A stretch of 38,469 bases of DNA from Verrucomicrobiota bacterium (GCA_016200005.1 JACQFP010000009.1:1-38469); one strand, 5' to 3'. Shown: positions 1-7,938, counted from the stretch's first letter. Notes: generated by a model not told the origin, from the letters alone. Numbers and translations: made by a program.

Positions 1-774
1 GTGCGAGAGATTCCAAAACGCCTTGTAGTTTTCGGCCTTCTCGTCGTCGTAATCAAGCACCGCCCACGACAGGCCGATGATCGCATTTTCCTTGAGCTGG
101 GACACGACCGCGCGCCCCGGGCCTTCGGCGGGCGCGTAATCGAAGGGCGTGATCCAGAATTCCAGCACCAGCTTGCCGCTCTGGCCGGGGCGGAAACTGT
201 AGCGTTGCGCGGCGTTGGCGTAGGGCAACTCCTTGATCCACGGCTGGCAGCCCCAGACCATCGCCCAGTCCTTACCCTCGGCGGGCGTGAAGATGTGGTA
301 GTTCTGCGCATGAACACCGTGAAAGCTGAAGTGGGCTTCCTCCGGCCGGTCCTTGAAATGCGGATGCATCTGTTTGATGAGCGGCCCGCCGGACAAGTCG
401 CCGTCCACCACCACCTCGAAAATGTCGTTGTGCAAGTCCGTCCGGGCAAAGTCCCAGTAATCGTCGGACGCTTCGTAGAGAAAGTAGAGTTGGTTCAGGC
501 CTTTGACCCAGCCCACGCGCACCTGAACGTCGAGGTCGGTGCGATTGTAGTTTGTCCCATGCCCGCGCACGGTGTCGGAGAGTTGATCCATGCCGATGAT
601 GTAATCCTTCGGCACCGTCGCCCAATCATCCGCGTTGCCGTCAATGCGCGGGATTTGATCGGGCGGGAACTGGAAGATCCTGAACTCAACGCCCGAGCGT
701 TCGAGCGCTTGAGCGAGCGGCGCCGCCGCCAGCAGAAAGGCGACGATCTTGATGATCGGCGAAAGTGCGTTCAT
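1..774 (-). CDS. Secreted CBM9-like sugar-binding-fold protein (3' end outside window)
   Basis: This minus-strand frame starts at 774 and stays open to the window edge, giving the first 258 residues of a longer protein. Residues 1-23 form a signal peptide: a short basic start, a hydrophobic IVAFLLAAAPLA core and an AQA cleavage site. The mature part begins with a motif typical of CBM9-like domains (FPPDQIPRIDGNADDWATVP) followed by beta-rich segments with LDVQVRVGWV and LYFLYEASDDYWDF. CBM9-like domains bind sugars or form N-terminal modules of extracellular enzymes and membrane proteins; the ligand here is unknown. It lies 88 bp downstream of the M19 dipeptidase on the same strand and could be the last gene of that operon. 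No clear Shine-Dalgarno sequence precedes the ATG. The fold assignment is by motif only. Confidence 0.75.
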   Translation of the reverse strand, partial: MNALSPIIKIVAFLLAAAPLAQALERSGVEFRIFQFPPDQIPRIDGNADDWATVPKDYIIGMDQLSDTVRGHGTNYNRTDLDVQVRVGWVKGLNQLYFLYEASDDYWDFARTDLHNDIFEVVVDGDLSGGPLIKQMHPHFKDRPEEAHFSFHGVHAQNYHIFTPAEGKDWAMVWGCQPWIKELPYANAAQRYSFRPGQSGKLVLEFWITPFDYAPAEGPGRAVVSQLKENAIIGLSWAVLDYDDEKAENYKAFWNLSH

Positions 775-862
775 GGTTTCATTGACGTTCTCACACTTTG
801 TTTCGGCTCCATTCTCCTCAGCATCTGGCTGAAACTATCGTGTTAACTGGATCAGGAAAAAG

Positions 863-1966
863 CTAGGCCCACGCTTCCTTCAAGAAGCGAATAAAATTTC
901 CGTGCATGATCAGCTTCACATCTTCGCCGCTATAACCACGCGCTGAAAACATCGCTGGCAGGCGTGACAAGTCGGCGATTGTTTCCAAGTCGGCGGGTGT
1001 TTGTTCGCGACCAAACGCGCCGTCGAGATCGGAGCCGATGCCACAATGTCGCGCGCTTCCGGCCAGTTGGCAGATGTGGTCGATATGATCAAGCAACCGC
1101 TCCAGATTCAAGCCGGCGGCTGCCGGCGTGGTCTTGCCGCGCACCCAGGCGGGCACCATCATCCACGCGTCCAACACACCGCCGATGACGGCGCCGCGTT
1201 GGATGAGAGCTTTGATTTGTTCATCGGAGAATTGTCGGTTGTGCGGCACCAGCGAGCGACAGTTTGAATGGCTCGCCCAGAGGCGGCCTTGAAAGTGATC
1301 GAGCGCTTCCCAAAAACTCTCGTCGCAGAGATGGGTCACGTCAAGGATGATACCGAGCCGCTCCATTTCCCTGAGCAACTCGCGTCCGCGCTGCCCCAGA
1401 CCGCCTGTAGCGTCCGTGCCCTGCGCATAAGTCCCCGGGCCATAATGGGCCGGTCCAAGCGCGCGGAGCCCTTGCGCGTAAGAACGTTCGAGGTGTTTGA
1501 ATGTCACGATGGAGTCCGCGCCCTCCAAACTGAGAACGTATCCAATGGGCGCAGGTTGGAGTTCACGCTTTAGCGTGTCCGGACCGGCTGAAGCCTGAAC
1601 TCCAAGCCCCCAAGCTTGCAAATGCTGCTCCAGTCCGGCGGCATCTTTGATCTGCACCATCTGCCCGGCCTCTTCCATTGCACGATACCAGGCGAGTTGC
1701 CCCTGCGTTTGCGCCCACGCCTGTTCCGGCGAATGCCAGCCGCGCAGCGGGTTGCCCGGTTTGACGTAACGGGCGATCTGTGTTGCCACGCACAATCCAA
1801 TTCCACCGCGCCGCATTTCCGGAAGGGACACCGTTCCGTTTCCCCGATCCGGTTTATCGGTGAGTTCCTTTTCGCGTTGGCGAATCTCATCGATGGGCCG
1901 CGTCAAATCGCGATTCCACTCCAGAGCGTTCATCGCGAGGTCAAGGTGGGCGTCGAGGATGAACAT
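863..1966 (-). CDS. Membrane dipeptidase, peptidase family M19
   Basis: This is a 367-residue zinc dipeptidase of the renal dipeptidase (M19) family. The expected metal ligands are visible: H7 and D9 in DAHLD near the start, E148 in SLEGAD, the His of LDVTH, the His of ASHSN, and the Asp of GIGSDLDG. Family members hydrolyse dipeptides and often accept a D-residue at the C-terminal side, which would suit the adjacent permease and D-amino-acid enzyme. The frame could be extended upstream, but that stretch overlaps the permease gene and is not protein-like, so the ATG at 1966 giving MFILDAHLD is chosen; 11 bp separate it from the permease stop. Residues about 121-137 are encoded by a 50-bp palindromic repeat that sits in frame just before the strand carrying E148. 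No signal peptide is seen, so a cytoplasmic location is likely. Confidence 0.9.
   Translation of the reverse strand: MFILDAHLDLAMNALEWNRDLTRPIDEIRQREKELTDKPDRGNGTVSLPEMRRGGIGLCVATQIARYVKPGNPLRGWHSPEQAWAQTQGQLAWYRAMEEAGQMVQIKDAAGLEQHLQAWGLGVQASAGPDTLKRELQPAPIGYVLSLEGADSIVTFKHLERSYAQGLRALGPAHYGPGTYAQGTDATGGLGQRGRELLREMERLGIILDVTHLCDESFWEALDHFQGRLWASHSNCRSLVPHNRQFSDEQIKALIQRGAVIGGVLDAWMMVPAWVRGKTTPAAAGLNLERLLDHIDHICQLAGSARHCGIGSDLDGAFGREQTPADLETIADLSRLPAMFSARGYSGEDVKLIMHGNFIRFLKEAWA
1556..1605. repeat. 50-bp cloverleaf-like palindromic element inside the M19 gene
   Basis: The ends are a perfect 10-bp inverted repeat, TTGGAGTTCA and TGAACTCCAA. Between them lie three further small palindromes: CGCTTTAGCG, GTCCGGAC and GGCTGAAGCC. 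The TTGGAGTTC foot followed by a hairpin recurs at 5676-5743 and 16307-16380, both intergenic. Here the element is read through in the dipeptidase frame as about 17 residues including SAGPDTLKREL. Confidence 0.85.
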
Positions 1967-1977
1967 GTTGCGGCGAG

Positions 1978-3324
1978 TTAACCAATCATCGCGTTCAACA
2001 ACAAAGTAAAAACCAGCGCGACGATCGAAATAATTGTCTCCATCACCGTCCACGTCTTCAAGGTTTGCGTCACGGTCATGTTGAAATATTCCTTCACCAG
2101 CCAGAAACCGCCGTCGTTGACATGCGAAAGAATCAACGAACCGGCGCCCATCGCCACCACGACTAATTCCAGATTGACGCCCGGAACGCCGGCCACAACC
2201 GGGGCAACAATTCCCACCGCCGTGGTGATTGCCACCGTGGCCGAACCCGTGGCGATCCGGACCAGCGCGGCCACCAGCCACCCAAAGAACAACGGCGATA
2301 GGTGCCAGTGACTCGCCTGTTCAGCGATGGCTGCTCCAACGCCGCTGCCGACCAGAATGTCCTTGAAACCACCGCCGGCGCCGATGATCAGAATGACCCC
2401 GGCAATTGGCGCCAGACAATCGTTGGTGAAGCCCAGGATTTGTTGTCGTTTGAATCCGCACGCGTAACCCAGCGAGTAAAAGGAAAACAGCGCTGCGATC
2501 AGCAACGCGACAATCGGGTGGCCGATGAAGTCAATGACTTGGCGAAAACCGCTGCTCTTGGGAAAGGCGAGATCAACCACGGTGGCCAGCAACATCAACA
2601 ACACCGGCAGTAAAATCGTGAAGACGGTGATGGCAAACCCCGGCAGGTTTTTCTCTTTCGCCTTTTGGGTGAATTGCGCCGCCAACTCGCCGGAAGCGTC
2701 GAGTGGAACGCGCCGCGCCAAAATTATTCCCAGCAGCGGCCCGGCCAGAATCGCCGTTGGAATGCCGACCAGCAGGGAATAAAGAATCGTCTTTCCAATA
2801 TCAGCCTTGAGGACCTCGATGGCGACCATCGGGCCAGGATGCGGCGGTACCAACCCGTGCATCACGGAAAGTCCTGAGACCAACGGGATGCCGATTTGCA
2901 AAAATGGCATCCGGGTCTTTTGCGCCATGATGAACACCAACGGAATCAACAACACCAGCCCAACCTGAAAGAAGACAGGAATGCCGACGATGAACGCGAT
3001 CACCACCATCGTCCAGTGCACGCGTGACTCACCGAACTGCCGGATCAACGTGACGGCGATGCGCTCCGCCCCGCCCGATTCCGCCATCATTTTCCCCAGC
3101 ATGTTGCCCAGCCCCAGAATCATGGCGATGGACCCCATCACGCTGCCGACGCCTTCCTGAAACCGTTTCATGATTGCGGGCAACTCCATTCCGCTGGCCA
3201 GCCCGATGAACAACGCCGCCAGCACAATAGCGACAATCGAATTCATCTTGAACCGGGCGATGAGAACAATCAGTCCCACCACCGCAATCAGAGTGAACAG
3301 CAACAAACTCGTGTTGTGGTTCAT
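1978..3324 (-). CDS. GntP-family permease (gluconate or D-serine type)
   Basis: This 448-residue, very hydrophobic protein has about 12 membrane segments. It carries GntP-family signatures such as LGLGNMLGKMMAESGGAERIA, GIPVFFQVGLVLLIPLVF and SGLSVMHGLVPPHPGP. GntP proteins are proton symporters for gluconate and related acids; the DsdX branch carries D-serine. Motifs alone do not settle the substrate. The next upstream gene encodes a D-serine dehydratase/D-threonine aldolase-like enzyme and a RidA gene lies further upstream, so a DsdX-like role in D-hydroxy-amino-acid uptake is inferred. No gluconate kinase is in the window. The stop is 11 bp before the dipeptidase start, and the gene follows the PLP enzyme after 56 bp on the same strand, consistent with one transcript. 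Confidence 0.92.
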   Translation of the reverse strand: MNHNTSLLLFTLIAVVGLIVLIARFKMNSIVAIVLAALFIGLASGMELPAIMKRFQEGVGSVMGSIAMILGLGNMLGKMMAESGGAERIAVTLIRQFGESRVHWTMVVIAFIVGIPVFFQVGLVLLIPLVFIMAQKTRMPFLQIGIPLVSGLSVMHGLVPPHPGPMVAIEVLKADIGKTILYSLLVGIPTAILAGPLLGIILARRVPLDASGELAAQFTQKAKEKNLPGFAITVFTILLPVLLMLLATVVDLAFPKSSGFRQVIDFIGHPIVALLIAALFSFYSLGYACGFKRQQILGFTNDCLAPIAGVILIIGAGGGFKDILVGSGVGAAIAEQASHWHLSPLFFGWLVAALVRIATGSATVAITTAVGIVAPVVAGVPGVNLELVVVAMGAGSLILSHVNDGGFWLVKEYFNMTVTQTLKTWTVMETIISIVALVFTLLLNAMIG

Positions 3325-3380
3325 GGTTTCACCAACAAATTATTTTTGCGGTCATGCCAGCGCGTGTGTTGTGCGGGCGA

Positions 3381-4490
3381 TCAAATCGTTAGTTTCCGTT
3401 CCCGCGCCACGATTCTCCAACGTTGCGTTGCCCGTCCCTCTTCAACCACCACCGCCTCGGAATGCAACGCCACCGTGGGACAGATGTGCCAGGGAATGCC
3501 GAAAAGACAATCGCCGACTGCGAACCCATTCGCCTTTGTCGTTTCAACGACGAGATGTTCCTCGCTGTGAGTAATCGCTTTCGCATCCGGCAGATTCAGA
3601 AACTGGACGCGCGGATGCGGCATCTCTGCGGCAATCGCTTTATGACCGAGATCAAGGCAAAAGAGGTTGTCGCGCAGCTTGCTGATCACGCGGGTCAACA
3701 CCAGTGCTGCGTGCAGAAAATCCAGATCGGGCAATTTCGTTGCGTAACCCGCGTCCCAGAAGACGCAAGTTCCAGGACTGCACTCGACATCGGGTCGCCG
3801 CGCGTGAATTGGAAAGGTCGGCGTGCCGCCAGCGACGATTCGAGGGACAGGCAGATTCTCCCGCTCCAGTTTGCGACGCAACAACTCGACGGGCGCGAAC
3901 GCCGACTCGCACGCGGTCGTTCGGGCCGTCAAATCTGGATCGTTGATGTGACCGTCGTAAGCGTGGAAACCACCGGGCTTCAAGGCCGGCAACGAGGAAA
4001 TGAGCCGGTAGAGGTCAAACGCCTGCTTGCCGTCGGCGACACCGGTCCGGTGCTGGCCGAGGTCGAGGTCAAGCAGCACTTCGAGCCTGGCCGAGGAGCG
4101 GGCGGCGGCATCGGAGAGAATCCCGATGGAGGCGGCGTTGTCCGCGAGACAACTGAACCGCACACTGGGAAACCGGGCAGCCAGTTCCAACAGCCGATCC
4201 ACATTTGGGCCGACGGGTTGATAGGCCAGCATCACATCTGGCGCGCCGCAAATGGCGGCCATTTCGGCTTCAGCAATGGTGGCGCATTTGAACTTGGTAA
4301 TTCCGAGGTTCATTTGCATCCGCACGACTTCGGCCAGCTTGTGCGTCTTGATGTGAGGTCGAAGCCGTTCAACGCCACCCGCGATGGCGATCATTCGGCG
4401 GATGTTTTCTTCAATCCGATCAGGATAGACGAGCAGAGCGGGCGAAGAAACGTCGTCAACGTTCTTGAATGGAAACCAGGTAGCGAGCAT
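3381..4490 (-). CDS. D-serine dehydratase / D-threonine aldolase-like PLP enzyme
   Basis: This 369-residue fold-type III PLP enzyme has an alanine-racemase-like barrel and a C-terminal D-serine-dehydratase-like beta domain. The PLP lysine is expected to be K48 in RPHIKTHK. The C-terminal PWHICPT motif (H335, C337) matches the zinc site of eukaryotic-type D-serine dehydratase. The FHAYDGHIND and VAGGTPTFP segments are also typical. Members either dehydrate D-serine to pyruvate and ammonia or cleave D-threonine to glycine and acetaldehyde; the two activities are not separable by eye. Its ATG directly follows the TAA of the upstream gene, so translational coupling is likely. RidA in the same gene run would remove the 2-aminoacrylate released by a dehydratase, which favours that activity. 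Confidence 0.88.
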   Translation of the reverse strand: MLATWFPFKNVDDVSSPALLVYPDRIEENIRRMIAIAGGVERLRPHIKTHKLAEVVRMQMNLGITKFKCATIAEAEMAAICGAPDVMLAYQPVGPNVDRLLELAARFPSVRFSCLADNAASIGILSDAAARSSARLEVLLDLDLGQHRTGVADGKQAFDLYRLISSLPALKPGGFHAYDGHINDPDLTARTTACESAFAPVELLRRKLERENLPVPRIVAGGTPTFPIHARRPDVECSPGTCVFWDAGYATKLPDLDFLHAALVLTRVISKLRDNLFCLDLGHKAIAAEMPHPRVQFLNLPDAKAITHSEEHLVVETTKANGFAVGDCLFGIPWHICPTVALHSEAVVVEEGRATQRWRIVARERKLTI

Positions 4491-5087
4491 TTAATGAAGA
4501 CTGAACATCTCGGTATACCTACCAAAAATCTGATCCCCATACCGTCGAGCGTACATTTCTGCAAACGATTCGCCGCGACTTGATTGGATTTTTGACTTCG
4601 TGGTCATTCGATCGTGGTGATGTCCCAACTCGTGAAGCAATATGTGAAGCAACTGAAAAGCTCTGGCAGACGCTTCGCTAAATTTGCACAGAAAAATGTT
4701 TCCTTTTTGCTCACTTGGAACACCGAGCCTGGTAATGATGTCTTCATGCTCTTTGAAAAAAGAGTCATTGCAATCAATCCATAAATCGCGTTCCCAAGCA
4801 CAAATCCCCACAACGCCAGGTCTATGCCAGCCCATCAAATTGGATTCTCCAGGCGACAAGACAATCGCGTGAAGTCCCACGGAAAGCTCGTTCCAGTCAG
4901 GAAGTATCGAAATGAACGCTTCAACATCCCGCTTCATCAAAACGTGTCTGTAACCTTCGCCGGGCCTTTGACGATCGACAACAAATTCGGTAAGGTTTCC
5001 GAGGTAGTAATCGCCCGACAATTGAGTTCGGTTCTTTTTTTGAACCCTTCCGTCTCGAACTTTGGGGGTTGTTTTTCTTTGATGCAT
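4491..5087 (-). CDS. HExxH zinc-peptidase-like protein (ImmA/IrrE-type motif)
   Basis: This 198-residue protein has no strong overall family match that I recognise. Near the C terminus it carries a zincin motif, HELGHHHD (H152, E153, H156), followed about 20 residues later by RGESFAEMYARRYG, which could give the third metal ligand (E173). That arrangement resembles ImmA/IrrE-type peptidases, but there is no DNA-binding domain. The ATG at 5087 is chosen because the longer TTG start at 5138 would lie inside ridA. The gene is visibly richer in A+T than its neighbours and has more rare codons, which suggests recent acquisition. It sits between ridA and the PLP enzyme, and its TAA abuts the next ATG. 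The substrate and any link to D-amino-acid metabolism are unknown. Confidence 0.65.
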   Translation of the reverse strand: MHQRKTTPKVRDGRVQKKNRTQLSGDYYLGNLTEFVVDRQRPGEGYRHVLMKRDVEAFISILPDWNELSVGLHAIVLSPGESNLMGWHRPGVVGICAWERDLWIDCNDSFFKEHEDIITRLGVPSEQKGNIFLCKFSEASARAFQLLHILLHELGHHHDRMTTKSKIQSSRGESFAEMYARRYGDQIFGRYTEMFSLH

Positions 5088-5121
5088 CGAAGTCCATTGC
5101 TCACTGTCCCAACAGCACTGT

Positions 5122-5586
5122 CTACGTTTCAACCTCAAATATCGCCTCGATTTCCACGGGGATGTTGCCCGGCAATGAACCTATGCCGACTGCGCTGCGC
5201 GTGCCCACACCATTCTCTTTGCCGAAGACTTCGGCCATCAACTCACTGAAGCCGTTAATCACTTGCGGGTGATCGCGGAAATCGAGGGTGGCGTTCACCA
5301 TGCCCAGCGTCTTCACCAGCCTCTTCACGCGATTGAGGCTGCCGAGTTCGCTGCGCAACGTGGCGAGGATCGTGAGGCCGACTTGGCGGGCGGCGTGCTG
5401 GCCGCCAGCCAGATCGAGGTCCGCGCCCACGCAGCCGGTGATCATCGTTTTGTCCGACTTCAATGGGCCGTGGCCGGAGACATAAGCCAGATTGCCAACG
5501 ATCAGCAAAGTTTTGTAAACCGCGACGGGCTTGGGTGCGGGCGGAAGTTCGAGTTTCAATTCGGCGAGACGGGATTCTGCGTTCAT
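5122..5586 (-). CDS. RidA-family reactive enamine/imine deaminase
   Basis: This 154-residue protein belongs to the YjgF/YER057c/UK114 superfamily, in the longer subgroup that begins with LPPAPKPVAVYK. Canonical RidA hydrolyses 2-aminoacrylate and related enamines released by PLP-dependent dehydratases. The TRSAVGIGSLPGNIPVEIEAIFEV segment holds the Arg that binds the substrate carboxylate in RidA, then the usual C-terminal strand. The ATG at 5586 (MNAESRLAEL) is chosen because the upstream extension is not family-like. It is the first gene of the minus-strand run leading through the PLP enzyme to the permease and dipeptidase. Its likely job is to detoxify the product of the D-serine dehydratase-like enzyme, which is inferred from context. 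Confidence 0.9.
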   Translation of the reverse strand: MNAESRLAELKLELPPAPKPVAVYKTLLIVGNLAYVSGHGPLKSDKTMITGCVGADLDLAGGQHAARQVGLTILATLRSELGSLNRVKRLVKTLGMVNATLDFRDHPQVINGFSELMAEVFGKENGVGTRSAVGIGSLPGNIPVEIEAIFEVET

Positions 5587-5675
5587 GCGGGAAGTTATAC
5601 CCACAGACTGCGCCAGCGAGACAAGGAATAAAAATTGTGGGCCATGCACTTGATTTCCGCACATGCAAACGGGGC

Positions 5676-5743
5676 CAACCTAAAGGTTGAACTCCAACGA
5701 AACCGGTCACGCGCGGCGTTGGAGTTCACGCTTTAGCGTGTCC
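5676..5743. repeat. Pair of hairpins with TTGGAGTTC feet (REP-like)
   Basis: The left hairpin CAACC-TAAA-GGTTG is followed by GAACTCCAAC. After a 19-bp spacer comes GTTGGAGTTC and the hairpin CACGCTTTAGCGTG. The two feet are inverted copies of each other. The right half is identical over about 22 bp to the left half of the element inside the M19 gene. The pair lies in the 296-bp gap between ridA and the oxidoreductase gene; no gene is seen in that gap. Confidence 0.8.
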
Positions 5744-5882
5744 GAGGGGCCGAGGAGAATCGCCGGTGCATCGCCCATGAAATTCTTGTCGCGAGGATTA
5801 ATCCACGAATGGAAACTTGTTCGACAGCAAGAAAACTTGCGCGCACTCCTCCCACGGTGTCTGCGATGCGGGAATGCAATCG

Positions 5883-7196
5883 TCAAACAAACTTGGTTTG
5901 TCCCGGCGTCGCCATTGGCGACACGGCCAGCGATCCGTTCCAATCCAGGTTCTCCGGCACCAGACGTTCCTGCGAATTGAGCGCCATCTCCCAAGTAATT
6001 TCCTGGCCGGTGTAGGCGGCCATGCGACCCATGATCGCCAGCAACGTGCTGTGCGCCAGACGAACGCCATCGTTGATGACATTGCCGGAGCGAATGGAAG
6101 CAAAGAGTTCGTCGTGCTCCACCTGATACATGTCCTTGGTCGGCCCTTCGTAAACCCAGGAGTTCTCGCCCGTAATTTCCACCGGCGCTCTGGGTCGCAC
6201 ACCAACCATGCCGTTGCCTTTGGTGCCCATGAGATAATCGGCGTTCTGGCTGTAGCAGCCGCTGATCTGGCGCTGCCCCATGAACGCGCGGACGCCGCCC
6301 GGATATTCGTAATTCACCTCCAAGTGGTCGTAGATGTTGCCTTCGTGATTGGGCGTCTGCCGACCGCCGACGGCCACGGCTTTGAGCGGCGGCTTGTCGT
6401 GCATGGCCCAGGCGATCTTATCCACGCTGTGGACGGCCTGCTCGACCAGCCCATCGCCGCCGAGCCAGACAAAGTTATACCAGTTGCGAATCTGCCACTC
6501 CACATCGCTCATGCCCGGTTTACGGGAACTGGCGGGCGGCATCGGTTTGACCGGGCCGGTGTAGTACGTGGCGTAAATCGCTTTGATGTCCCCGATCGCG
6601 CCGGCCAGCACGCGTTTGTAAAACTCGCGCCGCGGATAATCGTAGCGCCAGCAAAAGCCGGCCACGAGCGCGAGATTTTTCTTTTTCGCTTCCTCCACCG
6701 AGGCGAGCACGGAGCGCACGCCCGGCGCGTCGGTCGCCACCGGTTTCTCGGAGAAGATGTGTTTGCCCGCGTCCACCGCGGCCTTGAGATGTTGCGGACG
6801 AAAGCCCGGCGGCGTCGCGAGAATCACGACATCCACGCCGCTGTCGATCACCTTCTGAAACCCATCCAAGCCAACGAAGCAATGGTCGGGCGCGACCTGG
6901 ACTTTGTCGCCGATTTCCTTTTTGAGCGTGGCCAGGCTGTTATTCAGTTGGTTTTCGAAAACGTCGGCCATCGCGGTGAGGACGACGTTCGAGTCTGCGT
7001 TCAAAGCCTGGTTGGCGGCGCCGGTGCCGCGCCCGCCGCAGCCAATCAATCCGACCTTCAACTTTTTGGTGTTGGGCGCGCCGGACGCGATGGATGGGAA
7101 GCCGAGGGGTGAAACCAAAGCGCCACCCAAAACGGCGACAGAAGAGGTCTTGAGAAAATCCCGGCGCGAAGTCTGTTTGTCTGAAATCTGGTTCAT
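5883..7196 (-). CDS. Tat-exported Gfo/Idh/MocA-family oxidoreductase
   Basis: This 437-residue protein starts with a twin-arginine signal (TSRRDFLKTSSVAVLGG, residues 9-25), so it is probably exported folded with its cofactor. The NAD(P)-binding Rossmann motif follows as KVGLIGCGGRGTG, then the FSEKPVA motif of the family. A likely catalytic His lies in VEQAVHSVDKIAW. The C-terminal half fits the Gfo/Idh/MocA alpha/beta domain. Such proteins oxidise or rearrange sugars and inositols; the substrate cannot be read from the sequence. Exported members are abundant in Planctomycetota and Verrucomicrobiota. The gene is transcribed alone, with repeats in its 3' flank and no clear partner. Confidence 0.9.
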   Translation of the reverse strand: MNQISDKQTSRRDFLKTSSVAVLGGALVSPLGFPSIASGAPNTKKLKVGLIGCGGRGTGAANQALNADSNVVLTAMADVFENQLNNSLATLKKEIGDKVQVAPDHCFVGLDGFQKVIDSGVDVVILATPPGFRPQHLKAAVDAGKHIFSEKPVATDAPGVRSVLASVEEAKKKNLALVAGFCWRYDYPRREFYKRVLAGAIGDIKAIYATYYTGPVKPMPPASSRKPGMSDVEWQIRNWYNFVWLGGDGLVEQAVHSVDKIAWAMHDKPPLKAVAVGGRQTPNHEGNIYDHLEVNYEYPGGVRAFMGQRQISGCYSQNADYLMGTKGNGMVGVRPRAPVEITGENSWVYEGPTKDMYQVEHDELFASIRSGNVINDGVRLAHSTLLAIMGRMAAYTGQEITWEMALNSQERLVPENLDWNGSLAVSPMATPGQTKFV

Positions 7197-7309
7197 AATA
7201 TTCTGCAGATAAATGTGTTCATAGCCTTAATCTGGAATCGCGATTCGTCAAGCCAAGAGGATGTGACAGCAACGCAGCTGGGCAGATCTCCGCAGATCTC
7301 CATTTACTT

Positions 7310-7762
7310 CTATCGGGACAGTAGCTTCTCGACAACAGCACTACTGGTTTTTCGACCATTTTCAGGCGGGCGTTTCTCGTCCAAGCAAACGACTGAATCC
7401 TTGCTAGGGACATACTTCGCGACCAATTGTCCAAAGGCTCGGATTTCGATTTCGCCTCCTGCCTTAGCGGGGCGCAGCGAGCATCCCCACCAAAATGAAT
7501 CCTCATCGCCTAAGGTGAATTTGTAGCAATCCCCACTTGGCTCGACACGATAGAGAAAAACGTGATAAGCATCGATCACTTCCCCGGTACGGTGCGCGAC
7601 AACACAAAACTTTTGGCCGTTTGTCAGAGTCAGTTTCGAACAGAGGACATCGTCGCCAGCTTTGACACCGATAGGTCCCCAATGTCCCAAACGCACCAAG
7701 CTAAGGATCAACAAAAGTGCAAGCACCCCGATTGTTCCTATTTTCATCCTTATGCTGCTCAT
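7310..7762 (-). CDS. Small secreted or membrane-anchored protein, unknown function
   Basis: This 150-residue protein has an N-terminal hydrophobic segment (IGTIGVLALLLILSLV, about residues 8-23) that could be a signal peptide or anchor. The rest is polar and probably beta-rich, with three Cys residues (in VLCSKL, KFCVVA and GDCYKF) plus GCSLRP and VVCLDE, so disulphides outside the cytoplasm are possible. I do not recognise a family. A second ATG 15 bp downstream (MKIGTIG) is an equally plausible start. The sequence is more A+T-rich than the flanking genes. It sits on the minus strand between the oxidoreductase gene and a hupE 3' remnant. Confidence 0.55.
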   Translation of the reverse strand: MSSIRMKIGTIGVLALLLILSLVRLGHWGPIGVKAGDDVLCSKLTLTNGQKFCVVAHRTGEVIDAYHVFLYRVEPSGDCYKFTLGDEDSFWWGCSLRPAKAGGEIEIRAFGQLVAKYVPSKDSVVCLDEKRPPENGRKTSSAVVEKLLSR

Positions 7763-7801
7763 AAAACCAACGCGAATTGATCGACCGATTTTGAAAGTGT
7801 T

Positions 7802-7867
7802 TCATTTCAGTGCCGCGATCAAATAAAAAATCCCCGCCACGGAGATGGCCGCTGAACCGTAGCGCAA
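7802..7867 (-). pseudogene. Remnant of a hupE 3' end
   Basis: The 48 bp at 7820-7867 are identical to 8705-8752, the 3' end of the intact hupE gene. Read on the minus strand it gives LRYGSAAISVAGIFYL then IAALK and a TGA stop, against VAALR and TAA in the intact copy. The differences are confined to the last few codons and the flanks. No start or upstream hupE sequence is left. It lies outside the toxin-antitoxin pair, so that pair is bracketed by two direct copies of the hupE end. Confidence 0.8.
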
Positions 7868-7938
7868 GGCGCGCCCACCTTCGCGGGCACACACGCTTTC
7901 TCATGGTGTTTCGATTCTACAGCGCCAATCCCGTTGAC

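Noticed and set aside
1-846. A 281-codon open frame on the plus strand
   Set aside because: It is antisense to the CBM9-like gene, which has a signal peptide and family motifs; the plus frame has none.
1978-3324. A firm gluconate permease assignment
   Set aside because: The GntP family also includes D-serine carriers, and the neighbours point to D-amino acids; the substrate is left open.
3423-4583. A 386-codon open frame on the plus strand
   Set aside because: Antisense to the PLP enzyme, which carries the PLP lysine and zinc motifs. It has no recognisable domain.
5687-5994. Short frames on both strands between ridA and the oxidoreductase
   Set aside because: They translate the palindromic repeats and the oxidoreductase end in wrong frames.
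5817-7112. A 431-codon open frame on the plus strand
   Set aside because: His/Arg-rich antisense of the Tat-exported oxidoreductase, an artefact of high GC codon use.
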